From Luteolibacter arcticus (GTDB taxonomy: Bacteria; Verrucomicrobiota; Verrucomicrobiia; Verrucomicrobiales; Akkermansiaceae), in contig NZ_JAPDDT010000011.1 of assembly GCF_025950235.1 (NCBI RefSeq), positions 124,001-188,000 on the forward strand: DNA of 64,000 nt. Reading direction: 5' to 3'. The position numbers were made by a program, and so were the translations under genes. Position 1 is the stretch's first letter. Each line of letters starts with the position of its first letter. The notes under the pieces were generated by a model that was not told the DNA's origin, searched no databases, and saw only the letters and a program-made list of their open reading frames with translations. This document shows, in pieces, positions 18,035-28,300 of this stretch.

Positions 18035-21000
18035 ATGAGAAACCCAAGATCCTGCCGCTTGACCGGCCGACTACTACGCCGCGGGAAGCGTGGCTTCGCG
18101 CTGGTGATTTCGCTCACGCTGATGGTCTTGCTCACGGTCCTCGCGGTGGGTCTCTTGAGCTTGTCGTCCATTTCGCTGAGGACTTCCACGCATGGGATGG
18201 CGATGGCCACCGCGCGGTCGAATGCGAGGCTGGCGCTGATGATGGCGATCGGCGACCTGCAGAAGAAAGCCGGGCCGGACCAGCGGATCACGGCACCTGC
18301 CAATCTCAGCAAGAAAGATCTGCCCGGTGGCTTGACCGGCGTCTGGAGATCTTGGAAAGCCGACCCCCAGGCGGTGGTCGAGAGCGACTATCAGGAGCGG
18401 AAATCGGGCGACCATTTCCTGGGCTACCTGGTTTCGAATCCCAAGCCGGGACAGCAAAGCGAACTGGGCGAACTACCGAAAGGTGATGAGGAAGTGAGGT
18501 TGGTCGCGGAAGGCAGCACCGGCAAGGAAAGCGGCATTACCGAGACCAAGGCGGCGATGGTCCCGGTGAGCAAAGACGACAAGCCGGATGGCGGGTTTGC
18601 CTGGGTGGCGATGGATGACAGCGTCAAGGCGAGGCTCAATCTCGAGCCGTCCTCCGATAACGCCAGCGCGCTGGGCGAAAAGATCGCCCGTGCCGGTTCG
18701 TCCGCACGCAATCGCTTCGAGGACGTGAAGGGACTTGAGTTCCTCGAAGCGGACGACATCGGCAAGCTTCGCGAAGACCTTCCCAAGATCGTCAGCCTGC
18801 AGGAAACGGAACTTGCATCCGACTCGGCCGAAGACCTGGCGCGCTATTTCCACGACTTCACGGTCCATGGTGCTTCCTTGCAGACCAATGTGGCGGACGG
18901 CGGACTGAAGACGGACCTCAGCGTGATCTTCGACGGAAACTATCGTCAGAGCCTGCCGGGCGAGTTCGACACACGCTACTTGTATTCGGGGACGTCCACG
19001 CCGTTTCCGAGCGGCTCGTCGAATTCCGATATCCGCTGGTCGCTGCTGGCGAACTATGCGCGCATGTATCAACTCTCCGGGTCGGCAGACGGCAATGTGC
19101 TCACCGGCCTGAAGGCAAAGCTTCCTCCCGGCTATCAGATGAAGCCGGTGACCGACTCTGCCGCGGCACCCGCGGGAGTGCGCTACGAACCGCGGATGGC
19201 CATGATCAAGGAGCCGGTGCTGATGCCGACGGTGGTGAGGGTGGATACGGTCTTCAGCCTGGTGGCGCGCAAGGCTCACCAGGGACGGGGGACCGAGGCG
19301 TATCCCTACCAACTGCACCTGATGTATCTGCCGGTCGTCACGCTGCACAATCCGTACAGCACGCCGCTGCGCTGCACGAACATCCAGCTTGAGTTCTCCG
19401 ATATTCCGCTTGGCTTCCAGTTCCTCGTGAACGGGCAACCGGCTACGACCGGCGGCCTCGTTCCGATGAACAAGCTGTTCATGGGGACGGTCGCCAAGAA
19501 GACCTTATCGGTGTCCCTTTCCAATTCGCTCTCCGCCAATACGGAGGTCGTCATGGGGCCGGGGGAAACGCTGATCTTCGGCACTCCGTTTTCCAAGGAT
19601 GCCACGTGGGCTTCCGAGGTGGCGGTCAATGGGGCAGTGATGTTCGATTGGGCGAACAACAAGGCGTCCAATGTCCGGATCGTGCCTGCGATGATCACGG
19701 GTCCCAATGACGGCATCGGCTTCGACGTGGACTGGCTGGCACCCGATCCGCGTGCCGACTGGGCCAAAGCCCGCCGGAATGAAGGGGTGCTGATGCTGAA
19801 AGCGGACGATGACATCCAAGTGAAGTTCGGCCCGATGATGCCGACGGGGGCCAATGGCATTTTCACCATCGTCACGCGGATGGCGAATCAGGAGATCGGC
19901 AGGACCCAGGTTTTCTACAAGGACCAGGCACGACTTACTCCATTGCTGTCGGAGGGGGTGTCACCGCGCTTTCCAGATCCGCGGCAGTTTCCCGCTTCCT
20001 TTCCGGATGCGGGGGCATCGGGCTTGAAGACGACCGGCCTGCTGGAATCGGATACCACGCCATTCCGCTCCTACGTCAATGCGCGTCCCTTTGCGGTCTT
20101 CAGCGTGGGAGCGAAGACCACGGTGGAATCGTTCACGAAGGCGCGGCCGCTGGCGGACACCGGCGTCGTCTATCAGATGGCGACGTGCGATTTCCGGAAT
20201 ACTAACAGCCAGGGTGCCAGCCCGCTGGAAGTGGCGCTGGTGCCGGTGAAGAATGGCAGCGCGGCGATCGAGTCGGATGGCCAGAAGGGCTTCTTCTTCG
20301 GGGGGCATGGCTCGACCAATGGCAGCACGGCGGCGACCATCTATGAGGTGCCTCTCGCACCGCTGCAATCGCTGGCCCAACTGCGGCACGCGAACGGGGC
20401 GAGCCTCGGCACGATGCCGATGGTGACTTACACGGTGGGCGAATCGCGGGCGCATCCGGCGATCCCTGCGACGGCCACGAACATCCAGCAAGCGGGCTCG
20501 AAGCTGCTGCTCGACCATTCATGGCTGGCCAACTCGGCGCTGTGGGATGGCTACTGGTTTTCCAGTCTCTCGACTTTGAAAGGCCCCGCATTCTCCGGCG
20601 ACTCGGCCATGGACCAGGAGGAGCTGGCGGAGAAGTTCTTTGCTGGCGACCGTTCGCTTTCCCATCCTGCCGGTGTTCCAGGTGAAGGCGAAGAAGACAC
20701 CGGTGCCCACCGGCGAAAACTCGATTCCCTTCACGGTGAATGCGACGCCGTGGATCTGCCATCCATGATGGCTCGGCTGTCGTCCCGCGGACGATTTCCA
20801 ACTCGCTATTTCGCCGCGACGCGCATGCGGGCGGCGGTGTGGCCGGGGGCTTCGGCGGTGATCTCCCATGCGCCGCCGGGTTGCGCGGAGCCGAGGGGGG
20901 GGGATAGCCGGAGCTTGCCAGCGCCGCTGCCGCGGGTTTCGGCCATGCCTTGGGCGAGGCCGAGGATGGCGCGGATGATCGACTCGCCCTCGGCATCCGT

Positions 21001-21124
21001 GACCGCGGCTTGTGGAGGCATCGGGACTTCGCCCCACACGCCGCCGCCGCCGGTCTTGAGCTTGGCCTGCAGATGCGCGGCGGCATTGGCTTGCTCGCGG
21101 TATTTCATCGCGACGTCGAGGTAG
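18035..21124 (+). CDS. Verru_Chthon cassette protein A homologue, probably C-terminally truncated
   Basis: The frame can begin at TTG 18020, but ATG 18035 (MRNPRSCRLTGRLLRRGKRGFALV) is preferred. The N-terminus is PilX-like: a basic stretch, then GFALVISLTLMVLLTVLAVG and SLRTSTHGMAMATARSNARL, very similar to the second copy at 50695. Similarity to that copy (WLANSALWDGYWFSS versus YVANAVLWDSWFCSS; AEKFFAGDRSL versus AKDFLEGTTSL) stops near 20660. Beyond this, the remaining frame is Arg/Pro/Ser-rich and from 20806 on is antisense to the dehydrogenase gene, so it is unlikely to be real protein. A different frame over about 20662-20765 reads ...PVFQVKAKKTPVPTGENSI and stops at TGA. About 300 C-terminal residues are missing compared with the other copy. 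The family is likely exported and pilus-like; its function is unknown. Confidence 0.75.
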   Translation: MRNPRSCRLTGRLLRRGKRGFALVISLTLMVLLTVLAVGLLSLSSISLRTSTHGMAMATARSNARLALMMAIGDLQKKAGPDQRITAPANLSKKDLPGGLTGVWRSWKADPQAVVESDYQERKSGDHFLGYLVSNPKPGQQSELGELPKGDEEVRLVAEGSTGKESGITETKAAMVPVSKDDKPDGGFAWVAMDDSVKARLNLEPSSDNASALGEKIARAGSSARNRFEDVKGLEFLEADDIGKLREDLPKIVSLQETELASDSAEDLARYFHDFTVHGASLQTNVADGGLKTDLSVIFDGNYRQSLPGEFDTRYLYSGTSTPFPSGSSNSDIRWSLLANYARMYQLSGSADGNVLTGLKAKLPPGYQMKPVTDSAAAPAGVRYEPRMAMIKEPVLMPTVVRVDTVFSLVARKAHQGRGTEAYPYQLHLMYLPVVTLHNPYSTPLRCTNIQLEFSDIPLGFQFLVNGQPATTGGLVPMNKLFMGTVAKKTLSVSLSNSLSANTEVVMGPGETLIFGTPFSKDATWASEVAVNGAVMFDWANNKASNVRIVPAMITGPNDGIGFDVDWLAPDPRADWAKARRNEGVLMLKADDDIQVKFGPMMPTGANGIFTIVTRMANQEIGRTQVFYKDQARLTPLLSEGVSPRFPDPRQFPASFPDAGASGLKTTGLLESDTTPFRSYVNARPFAVFSVGAKTTVESFTKARPLADTGVVYQMATCDFRNTNSQGASPLEVALVPVKNGSAAIESDGQKGFFFGGHGSTNGSTAATIYEVPLAPLQSLAQLRHANGASLGTMPMVTYTVGESRAHPAIPATATNIQQAGSKLLLDHSWLANSALWDGYWFSSLSTLKGPAFSGDSAMDQEELAEKFFAGDRSLSHPAGVPGEGEEDTGAHRRKLDSLHGECDAVDLPSMMARLSSRGRFPTRYFAATRMRAAVWPGASAVISHAPPGCAEPRGGDSRSLPAPLPRVSAMPWARPRMARMIDSPSASVTAACGGIGTSPHTPPPPVLSLACRCAAALACSRYFIATSR
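20662..20767 (+). pseudogene. Out-of-frame coding remnant at the truncated 3' end
   Basis: In the +1 frame relative to the preceding gene, about 35 codons with the high GC3 typical of real genes here read FPILPVFQVKAKKTPVPTG then ENSIPFTVNATPWICHP and a TGA. I do not recognise the family. It may be the 3' end of another gene joined by deletion, or the true continuation of the Verru_Chthon A gene after a frameshift. Either way it marks a rearranged or frameshifted junction. Confidence 0.4.
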
Positions 21125-22998
21125 GCCGGGCCGACCGAGGTCTTGTCCACCTGGTGGCAGGCGAAGCACTGCCTGGAGGTGGCGAGCTTCTCGATCTCCG
21201 GTGGAAGTTGCGGTCCGCCGGCATCGTGGCCGGTGGGCGGGATGTAGCGGGCGCGCACGATCAGCTTGGCAGGATCCGCCGCTCCCTTGATGGTGAAGCC
21301 GACTTCCTCACCGAAGCCGAGCTTGTCCGGCTTGCCGGCGAGTTCGAGGGCAAGTTGCGGGAGCGTTTGTTCCTGTTCCAGCGCCACGCGGGCGACGGTG
21401 ACCGCGCCCTTCGCATCGGTAGCCACCGCGCGCAGCTCGGAGCCACCGCCGGAGAGTGTGATGGAGTTGCCGCTGCCGACCTTGGTTTCGTTGGCGCCGC
21501 GGGTGACCCACCACTCGACGGACACGCGGTCCTTGTCCGGATCGCTGGCGGTCGCGGTGTAGGTGGTGCCGGTGGTGCCGGTGGCGGCGACCGTGACAGC
21601 CGGTGGCTTGTTGCCGTCTGCCGGACGCAGGCTGCGAATGCGTCCGTTCTTGTTAAAGTACCAGTCGCCGCCGTATTCGAGCAGCCACAGCGTGCCATCG
21701 GCGGCCATCTCGAGGTCCATCGGGTGCATGAGCTGGTCCATCAGCGGCTCCAGCTTCTCGAGCTTTTCCTCACGGCCGAGCTTGGCCTTCCACATCCGGC
21801 CGCGCATCCAGTCGTAGGTCAGCAGGGTGTGGTCGTCGCTCTTGTCCAGCAGGTTGAACTTTCTACGAGCATCATAGTAGAAGACCGGGCCGGCCATCGC
21901 ATTGCGACCGCCGCCACCCACGGCGGGGAACTCGGGGCTGTTCCCGTAGGGATACCAGATGAAGGCCTTCTGCGCGGGCGGCAGGTCCACGAGGCCGGTG
22001 TTGTGCTTGCCAGGATTCTTCGGCTTGGCCGGGTCGGTCATTTCGCCGGGCTTGCCAGTGGTGAAGTCGACGATGGGGTAGGGGCGATTGTCGGCGATGA
22101 CGAAGGGCCAGCCGAAGTTGCCGGCTTGCTTGGCCTGGTTCACCTCATCGTGACCGGCCGGGCCCTTCGCTCCCGCGCCGCCCGCATCGGGACCGACCTC
22201 ACCCCAATAGACGACGCGGGTCTTCGGGTCGATCGAGAGTCGGAAGGGATTGCGGCAACCCATCGCGTAGATCTCGGGGCACGTCTTCGCGGTGCCGGGC
22301 GGGAAGAGGTTGCCCTTGGGGATTTCGTAGCCGCTCTCGGTCGGGCGGATGCGCAGAATCTTGCCGCGGAGGTCATTGGTGCTGCCGGCGCTGCGCATCG
22401 CGTTGACGTGGTCGCGGCCATCGCGGTCGTCGATGGGGGCGAAGCCGCCGCTCTCGAAGGGATTGGTATTGTCGCCGGTGCTCAGGTGGAGCAGGCCGTC
22501 CGGTCCGAAGGCGAGCGAGCCGGCCTGGTGGCAGACCTTGTCGCGGCGGTCGGTGGGGATATCGAGCAGCACCTTCTCCGAGGAGAGATCGAGCTTGCCG
22601 TCCTTCAGTTCGAAGCGCGACAGGCGGTTGAGCATCTTCTCCGGATGGCTGAAGTAGAGGTAGAGCCGGCGGTTCTTCGTGAATGCCGGATCGAGCGCCA
22701 GGCCGAGCAAGCCGTCCTCGCGCGCCCACGGTGAGTTCGTATCGGTGGCGCGCAGGGCCGTCACCGGCACGGTGCCGAGCTCGAAGACTCCGCCGGTGGA
22801 CGGGCGGACGCGCAGCACCCGGCCCTCGCGCTCGATGACGATGAGGTCGCCATTCGGCACCACGGCGATCTCCATCGGGTCCCGGAGTTTTTCCGCAACC
22901 GTGGTGCTCTGGATCTCCGCGGCCATGGCCCACGAACTCGCGAGGGCGAGGAGCGCGGCGGTGCTGAGGAGACGATGGCGTGGGTGCGGGAAGTTCAT
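20806..22998 (-). CDS. PQQ-dependent sugar dehydrogenase-like protein with C-terminal cytochrome c domain
   Basis: The start is ATG 22998 (MNFPHPRHRLLSTAALLALASSWAMA, a signal peptide), giving 730 aa; the frame runs upstream to 23052. Residues about 30-460 are a glucose/sorbosone dehydrogenase-type propeller (VVPNGDLIVIEREGRVLRV, DGLLGLALDPAFTKNRRLYLYF, GCRNPFRLSIDPKTRVVYWGEVGPDAG). A PKD/Ig-like part follows, then a class I cytochrome c with CFACH (Cys611, Cys614, His615) and a likely axial Met in GEVPMPPQ. The family probably oxidises a sugar in the periplasm and passes electrons to the fused heme. The gene converges on the truncated Verru_Chthon A gene and is divergent from manA-like 23205. 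It is a second sugar dehydrogenase/heme fusion besides 9715, but with ordinary architecture. Confidence 0.92.
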   Translation of the reverse strand: MNFPHPRHRLLSTAALLALASSWAMAAEIQSTTVAEKLRDPMEIAVVPNGDLIVIEREGRVLRVRPSTGGVFELGTVPVTALRATDTNSPWAREDGLLGLALDPAFTKNRRLYLYFSHPEKMLNRLSRFELKDGKLDLSSEKVLLDIPTDRRDKVCHQAGSLAFGPDGLLHLSTGDNTNPFESGGFAPIDDRDGRDHVNAMRSAGSTNDLRGKILRIRPTESGYEIPKGNLFPPGTAKTCPEIYAMGCRNPFRLSIDPKTRVVYWGEVGPDAGGAGAKGPAGHDEVNQAKQAGNFGWPFVIADNRPYPIVDFTTGKPGEMTDPAKPKNPGKHNTGLVDLPPAQKAFIWYPYGNSPEFPAVGGGGRNAMAGPVFYYDARRKFNLLDKSDDHTLLTYDWMRGRMWKAKLGREEKLEKLEPLMDQLMHPMDLEMAADGTLWLLEYGGDWYFNKNGRIRSLRPADGNKPPAVTVAATGTTGTTYTATASDPDKDRVSVEWWVTRGANETKVGSGNSITLSGGGSELRAVATDAKGAVTVARVALEQEQTLPQLALELAGKPDKLGFGEEVGFTIKGAADPAKLIVRARYIPPTGHDAGGPQLPPEIEKLATSRQCFACHQVDKTSVGPAYLDVAMKYREQANAAAHLQAKLKTGGGGVWGEVPMPPQAAVTDAEGESIIRAILGLAQGMAETRGSGAGKLRLSPPLGSAQPGGAWEITAEAPGHTAARMRVAAK

Positions 22999-23204
22999 GG
23001 GGATCGTGCGAAGGCTGCCACTTTGACGTTCAATTGGCCTCCAATTCAACACGCGGCCAAAACAATACGCATCTTTTCACAACCGGATATCAGCCACGCA
23101 ACGGATCGCCGTGCAACCTCTCCACGGGGCCTGCATGCCACTTCCGGAGCCGCCGCTGTCGCCGCTGGAATGCACGTGTCCCGCTCACCCTTTCTCTCGC
23201 TCTC

Positions 23205-24968
23205 ATGCCTGTGCTCACCGCTTCCAACTACGACAAGCGCCCCCGCATCGATGTCCCCGGCCACGCTTGCCAGGTCGGCTGGAAAGCCATTGGCCGCGAA
23301 CTCGACGGGAAGCTCGCCAACTGCAATTCGCGGGGGCCGGTCGTGGTGGTCGAGTGCTATCCCGGCGTCGACGAACTCGAAGTCGCGGATCAACTCGCGA
23401 TGCTACTGAAGCCCGCGCTCACCTTGCTGGCGGCGTCTGCCTTGAAAAAGCCGGAGGAAATTGACGCGCTGGTCGAGCCCTTCCTCGGCGGTGACGATCC
23501 CGTGTTCGGATTCCTCAGCGATCTCACGTTGCCGCAGTTCTTCGATGCCGGGCGTCTGGATGCGCTCCAGCAACGGGTGAGGTCCGCCGGGGGGATTGCG
23601 CTCATCGTCGGTTGCGGTGCTTCGCTGATCGCCCCCGATGCCGATCTGGTCGTCTATGCCGACCTCGCGCGCTGGGAAGCCCAGCTCCGCTTCCGCCGCA
23701 ACGAGAGCTCCAACCTCGGCGCGCAGAATCCCAAGCAGGCCGCGAGCCTGCAATACAAGCGGGCCTTCTTTGTCGATTGGCGGGTGGCGGACCGGTTCAA
23801 GCTGCCACTGCTCGAACGCTGCGACTACGTGCTCGACACCAACACCGCCGCCACGCCGAAGCTCGCGGCGGGCGGGGCGGTCCGCGAGGGCTTGCGCCGC
23901 GCCGCCGCACGGCCGTTTCGGGTGGTGCCATTCTTCGACCCCGCGCCGTGGGGGGGGCAGTGGATGAAGGAAACTTGCGACCTCGATCGCTCGGCGAAGA
24001 ACTACGGCTGGTGCTTCGATTGCGTGCCGGAGGAGAATAGCCTGCTGCTCGGCTTCGGCGAGGTGAAGGACTTCGAGATCCCCTCGATCAATGTGGTCTT
24101 CCGCCATCCGGAGGAATTGTTAGGGGGGAAGATCCACGCGCGCTTTGGCGCGGAGTTCCCGATTCGCTTTGATCTCCTCGACACGATGGGCGGCGGCAAT
24201 CTGTCGCTGCAGGTTCATCCGCTGAACGAATACATCCGCGACAAATTCGGGATGCCCTACACCCAGGACGAGAGCTACTACATGCTCGATGCGGGTCCTG
24301 AGGCTCGCGTTTACCTCGGCTTCAAAACCGGTGTCGATCCCGAGGCCGTGATCCGCGACCTCAAGGCCTCGCAAACAGATCCCTCGAAGCAATTCCCCGC
24401 CGACGACCACGCCAACCGCTTCCCGGCGAAGAAGCACGACCACTTCCTGATTCCCGCCGGGACGATCCACTGCTCGGGCTCGGAAAGCATGGTGCTCGAG
24501 ATCAGCGCGACGCCTTACATCTTCACCTTCAAGCTGTGGGACTGGGCGCGTCTCGGTCTGGATGGCAAGCCGCGGCACATTCATCTCGATCACGGCAAGG
24601 AGGTGCTGCAATTCGACCGCGATACCGAGTGGACGAAACGCAACCTCGTCAATCGCATCGAGCCGATCGCCAGTGGGGATGGCTGGACGGAAGAGCGCAC
24701 CGGCTTGCACGAATCCGAGTTCATTGAAACGCGCCGCCATTGGTTCACCGGTACGGTCGAACACGACACGGAGGGCAATCTCAATGTGGTCAACCTCGTC
24801 GAAGGCCGCGAGGCGATCGTTGAGAGTCCGACCGGTGCTTTTGAGCCGTTCGTCGTCCACTACGCCGAGACCTTCATCGTGCCTGCGGCGGTGGGTGGCT
24901 ACACGATCCGCCCGCATGGCGAGTCGGTGGGACAGTGCTGTGGGACGCTGAAGGCTTTCGTGCGGTGA
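23205..24968 (+). CDS. manA: Class I mannose-6-phosphate isomerase with N-terminal extension
   Basis: The start is ATG 23205 (MPVLTASNYDKRPRI), giving 587 aa; the upstream part of the frame is antisense to the neighbour's 5' end. The C-terminal half (from about 290) is a type I phosphomannose isomerase cupin. It has the metal ligands Gln and His in LSLQVHPLNEY, Glu in YTQDESYYML, and His in FLIPAGTIHCSGS. It should interconvert mannose-6-phosphate and fructose-6-phosphate in the cytoplasm. The first ~280 residues look like a nucleoside/sugar kinase-like domain without a clear P-loop (VVVVECYPGVDELEV in place of GxxGxGKS); similar two-domain proteins occur in Bacteroidota. It is the only clearly cytoplasmic metabolic enzyme in the window. 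Confidence 0.9.
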   Translation: MPVLTASNYDKRPRIDVPGHACQVGWKAIGRELDGKLANCNSRGPVVVVECYPGVDELEVADQLAMLLKPALTLLAASALKKPEEIDALVEPFLGGDDPVFGFLSDLTLPQFFDAGRLDALQQRVRSAGGIALIVGCGASLIAPDADLVVYADLARWEAQLRFRRNESSNLGAQNPKQAASLQYKRAFFVDWRVADRFKLPLLERCDYVLDTNTAATPKLAAGGAVREGLRRAAARPFRVVPFFDPAPWGGQWMKETCDLDRSAKNYGWCFDCVPEENSLLLGFGEVKDFEIPSINVVFRHPEELLGGKIHARFGAEFPIRFDLLDTMGGGNLSLQVHPLNEYIRDKFGMPYTQDESYYMLDAGPEARVYLGFKTGVDPEAVIRDLKASQTDPSKQFPADDHANRFPAKKHDHFLIPAGTIHCSGSESMVLEISATPYIFTFKLWDWARLGLDGKPRHIHLDHGKEVLQFDRDTEWTKRNLVNRIEPIASGDGWTEERTGLHESEFIETRRHWFTGTVEHDTEGNLNVVNLVEGREAIVESPTGAFEPFVVHYAETFIVPAAVGGYTIRPHGESVGQCCGTLKAFVR

Positions 24969-25336
24969 GGCGCATGCCAGCCGGGATGCCGTTTTGCCCG
25001 CATCGTTTGGCGGGGTCCGCTGGGGGCGCGGGCCGCTGGCCCGCCGAGCGGTCCCTGGCGGCTTTTCTCGTCGTTAGCAGTTCGCGTGGACCGCTTTGAA
25101 TCTCTACGCGGCCTCGTCCGTGGATTTCAGCTAGCAAGCTTGCTTCTGCGGGCCGGAGGCTCCGCGATCCCAGCGGAGCCGGCACTGCGTGCCGGGCTCA
25201 TGAATCGTCCCGTTGGGACTGCACGAAAATACGCGTTTTTGCACGAAATAGTATCAGTGAATTGCGTGGAAGGGCGGTAGAATGAGGGTTGCGCCGTTTG
25301 GATGCTCCTGTCCCTCGCGCCTCCCGTCCGCTCCTC
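24969..25336. other. Intergenic region with GC hairpin and a REP-like element
   Basis: About 370 bases. It contains a perfect hairpin GCGGGCC-GCT-GGCCCGC at 25028-25044, possibly contributing to termination after the isomerase, and the REP-like element at 25179-25220. After that comes an AT-richer stretch with a repeated GCACGAAA (25219 and 25240) that probably holds the promoter of the next gene, though no clear -35/-10 pair can be assigned. Confidence 0.55.
25179..25220 (+). repeat. Bipartite REP-like palindromic element, third copy
   Basis: CCGGCACTGCGTGCCGGG, then CTCATGAAT, then CGTCCCGTTGGGAC. The order and orientation are the same as in the right arm at 17781-17826, with single changes in the loop and spacer. 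Both halves are palindromic. Confidence 0.75.
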
Positions 25337-28300
25337 ATGAATCCGATTGCCCGTCTCCTCTGCCTGACCGTGGTGCCCGCCTGGGCCCTGCAGGCGGCTC
25401 CTGTCACCCGTGCCCGCGATTTCACCGAGGCGCTCGAACAAGCGCAGGCGAGCGGCAGCGACATCGTGGTGCTGCAGCGCGGCAGCGACTGGAATCGCTT
25501 GGGCGAAACGCTTTACCAGGGGGTGTGGCAGGCACCGGAATTCGAAAAGGAACTGGCCGAGGGCTTCGTGCTGGTGACGGTGGACCGGCCGGAGCAGGCG
25601 GGCGCGCCGGCACTCGGCAGCGGGGAAAGTGCGGCCGGGTTGACGCGATTTTTGGCAGCGACGGCCGCGGGGGCGAAGCTGCCCGAGAACGAAGTTGCCT
25701 CGGTCCGCGCGGAAGGCGGGGCGTCGTTCAAGAAACGCGCCGATGGGACGTGGTTGCTGGACGATCCGAAGGGCGAGAAGAACCCGGCACACGATACGCT
25801 GCAGTTGAACGTGCGCGCCAGCCGCGGCGGGCAGGTGCTGCGCCTCGATTTCCTGCCGGATGCCTCGCTGCCGAATGGCGGTTCGGGTCGCGCGCCCAAT
25901 GGCAATTTTGCCCTCAACGAGGTGAGCATCGTCGATGGCGACAAGCCGCTGGCGGCGACCCATGCGTGGGGCAACTCGCCGGAAGGCGCGGGTGCTGCCC
26001 AGCTTTTGTTAGACGGGGTCACTGACAAGCCCGACAAGGCATGGAATGGCGGAGCCCACACCCGTCAGGCGCGCACGCTGATGCTGGCACTCGCCAAGCC
26101 GGTGCGCCCGGGCGCCAATCTCAAGGTGACCTTGACCGGTCGCTCGCAGTGGAACAATCACATCCCGGCCTGCTTGCGCGCCGCGGTGGTCGATGACGAG
26201 GGGATGGCCGCCTCGCTGGCGCGGGTGGCCGACGCGCAGTCGCAGGCGACCCGCAATGAAGCCTTCACGTGGTGGGATGGCGGCCGTTGTCCGCGGGTGG
26301 CGCTGGTGGACTCGGAAGGGCGGGGGATTGCCGCGCTCGATACGCCTCGCGGCGATCTAACACCGACGACGCTGGCGGCACAGGTGAAGAAGCTGCGCGA
26401 AACCCGCATCGCCCGCGATGAATGGCTGGCGAAGGCTGCCAAGGTCAGCGGCCCCGATCAGGCGGAACTGCTGCGCCAAGCGCTGGCGGAACTCGATTTC
26501 GGCAACTGGCCCGGCAATGGGAATTGCTACAAGCCGATCCACGACCAGATCCGCGCGGCCGATCCCCAGGACGTGACCGGTGCGGTTCGCTGGCTCGGCT
26601 TTTCGAAGGATCCCAAGGGCGGCATCCCGTGGGCGAAGCCGGCGTGGAACGAGGCGCTCGATACGCAGGGCGGCAAGCGCGCGCTCACCGACGCCGACTA
26701 TCAGGAAGCGATCGCCCGCGTGGACAAGGAGCTGGCCGACCCGCGCAACAAGGTGCTCAGCCACGAAAACGTCCAGCGCATGATGGTGGCAAAATTCCAC
26801 ATCTACAAAGGTTGGAAGGGCCATGAGGACGAGCGCTTCAAGGTCCAACAGCAGATCGCCGATCTCGATCCCGCCACCTTCTGGGGCATCGGCGCACGCG
26901 GCTACATCGGGATGTATGGCAAGAGCGCGACGCCCTACCTGACCTACGGCTGGAAGCCGGAGCAGGTGAAAGCCGGTGCCAATACGTGGCGGATGGACGA
27001 CACCGGCTACTTCTTCGACCACCCGGGCAGCTACAAGGTCGCGCTCACCCATGCCGCCGGGGCTGCCACGGTGAAGGTGAAGCGGCTGGCGTTGTTAGAT
27101 GGCGACAAGGTGCTGGCCGAGGCCAAGCCCGACGCCGACCTGGGACCGGGCAAGGGCCGCGTGGAGGCGATCCTCGACTGCGCCGCGTGGCAGCCGGACC
27201 GCGCCTATGTCTTCGTCGCGGAAATCGAAGCCGCCCAGACCGACAGCGCCGGACGCTTCGCGATCGAGCCGTGGTTCACCGAGCCAGCCGCGACGACCCT
27301 CGCGACCGATCATTTCAAGGTCCGCCGCGACTTGCGCGACAAGCTGGCCGCCGCCTTCGCGCCCCACCGGAACGCGCTCGACAAGGCATTCGCTGGCGAG
27401 AGTGTGCGCCTCGACCTCGCCCGCCACGAGCTGATCCGCCGCTGCGGGCCGGAGGTCCTCGACCAAGTCGCCGCGAGCCCCGGCGGCAAGGAATTTCTCG
27501 AGGCCTTCACCGGCGATCTCGCGTGGCTGGAGTCATTCCTCGCCAATGACGAGGCGAAGTGGCCGCTGGCGATCGAGAACCTGCGCTTCCTCCATCGCAA
27601 TGGCCGCGACCTCGACCAGCCGCTCTACCGGAAGGTCGCCACCGCCATGGCGCTGGCTGCCGGTGAGATGAACCGCTATCGCTTGTTAGACCGCTACCAC
27701 GGTGTCCTCCGCACTCATCGCGAGGGCTTGCTGCACGTGTCTTTCGAAGGCCTGGACACCCGCGAAATGCGCTGGGCGATCCCTCTGGCCGGCACCGACC
27801 GCGACTATCGCTTCATGGTGGATACCATGCAGCAGCGCCTTCGCGACTACCTCGGCGCCTGCTGGGGCATCGCCTACATCGACCCGAATGTTTACGGCTA
27901 CTCGGTGCAGGGCTGGGGCTTCATCGATCCGTGGACGCACCACTACGGCACGGGGACTGGCGACCGGCCGTTCCCGGTTCACCGGATCGTCGGCGGCGTG
28001 TGCGGCACGCTGTCGGGCTTCGGTGCCACCGTGACCCAGGCGCACGGTGTGATGTCCACCACGGTCGGCCAGCCGGCGCACTGCGCGTATGTCGTGCGTG
28101 TCGGCGAGGAATGGCCGACCGGCAATGATGTTTCCGGCCCGGAGACCAATGGCGCGTCGGTGTATGAAGGCACCGGCTTTCCCACCATGCACCGGCTCTA
28201 CGAGGTGGTGCACGGCGACACGGCCGCTTTCCTGAAGTCGTCGCGTCTTGCGTGGGCGGCGCACGTTTATCTCGACCGCCGCCGGCCGCTGGTGCGCGTG

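Noticed and set aside
20950..22734. 594-codon plus-strand frame
   Set aside because: Antisense to the PQQ-type dehydrogenase, which has a signal peptide, propeller motifs and CxxCH.
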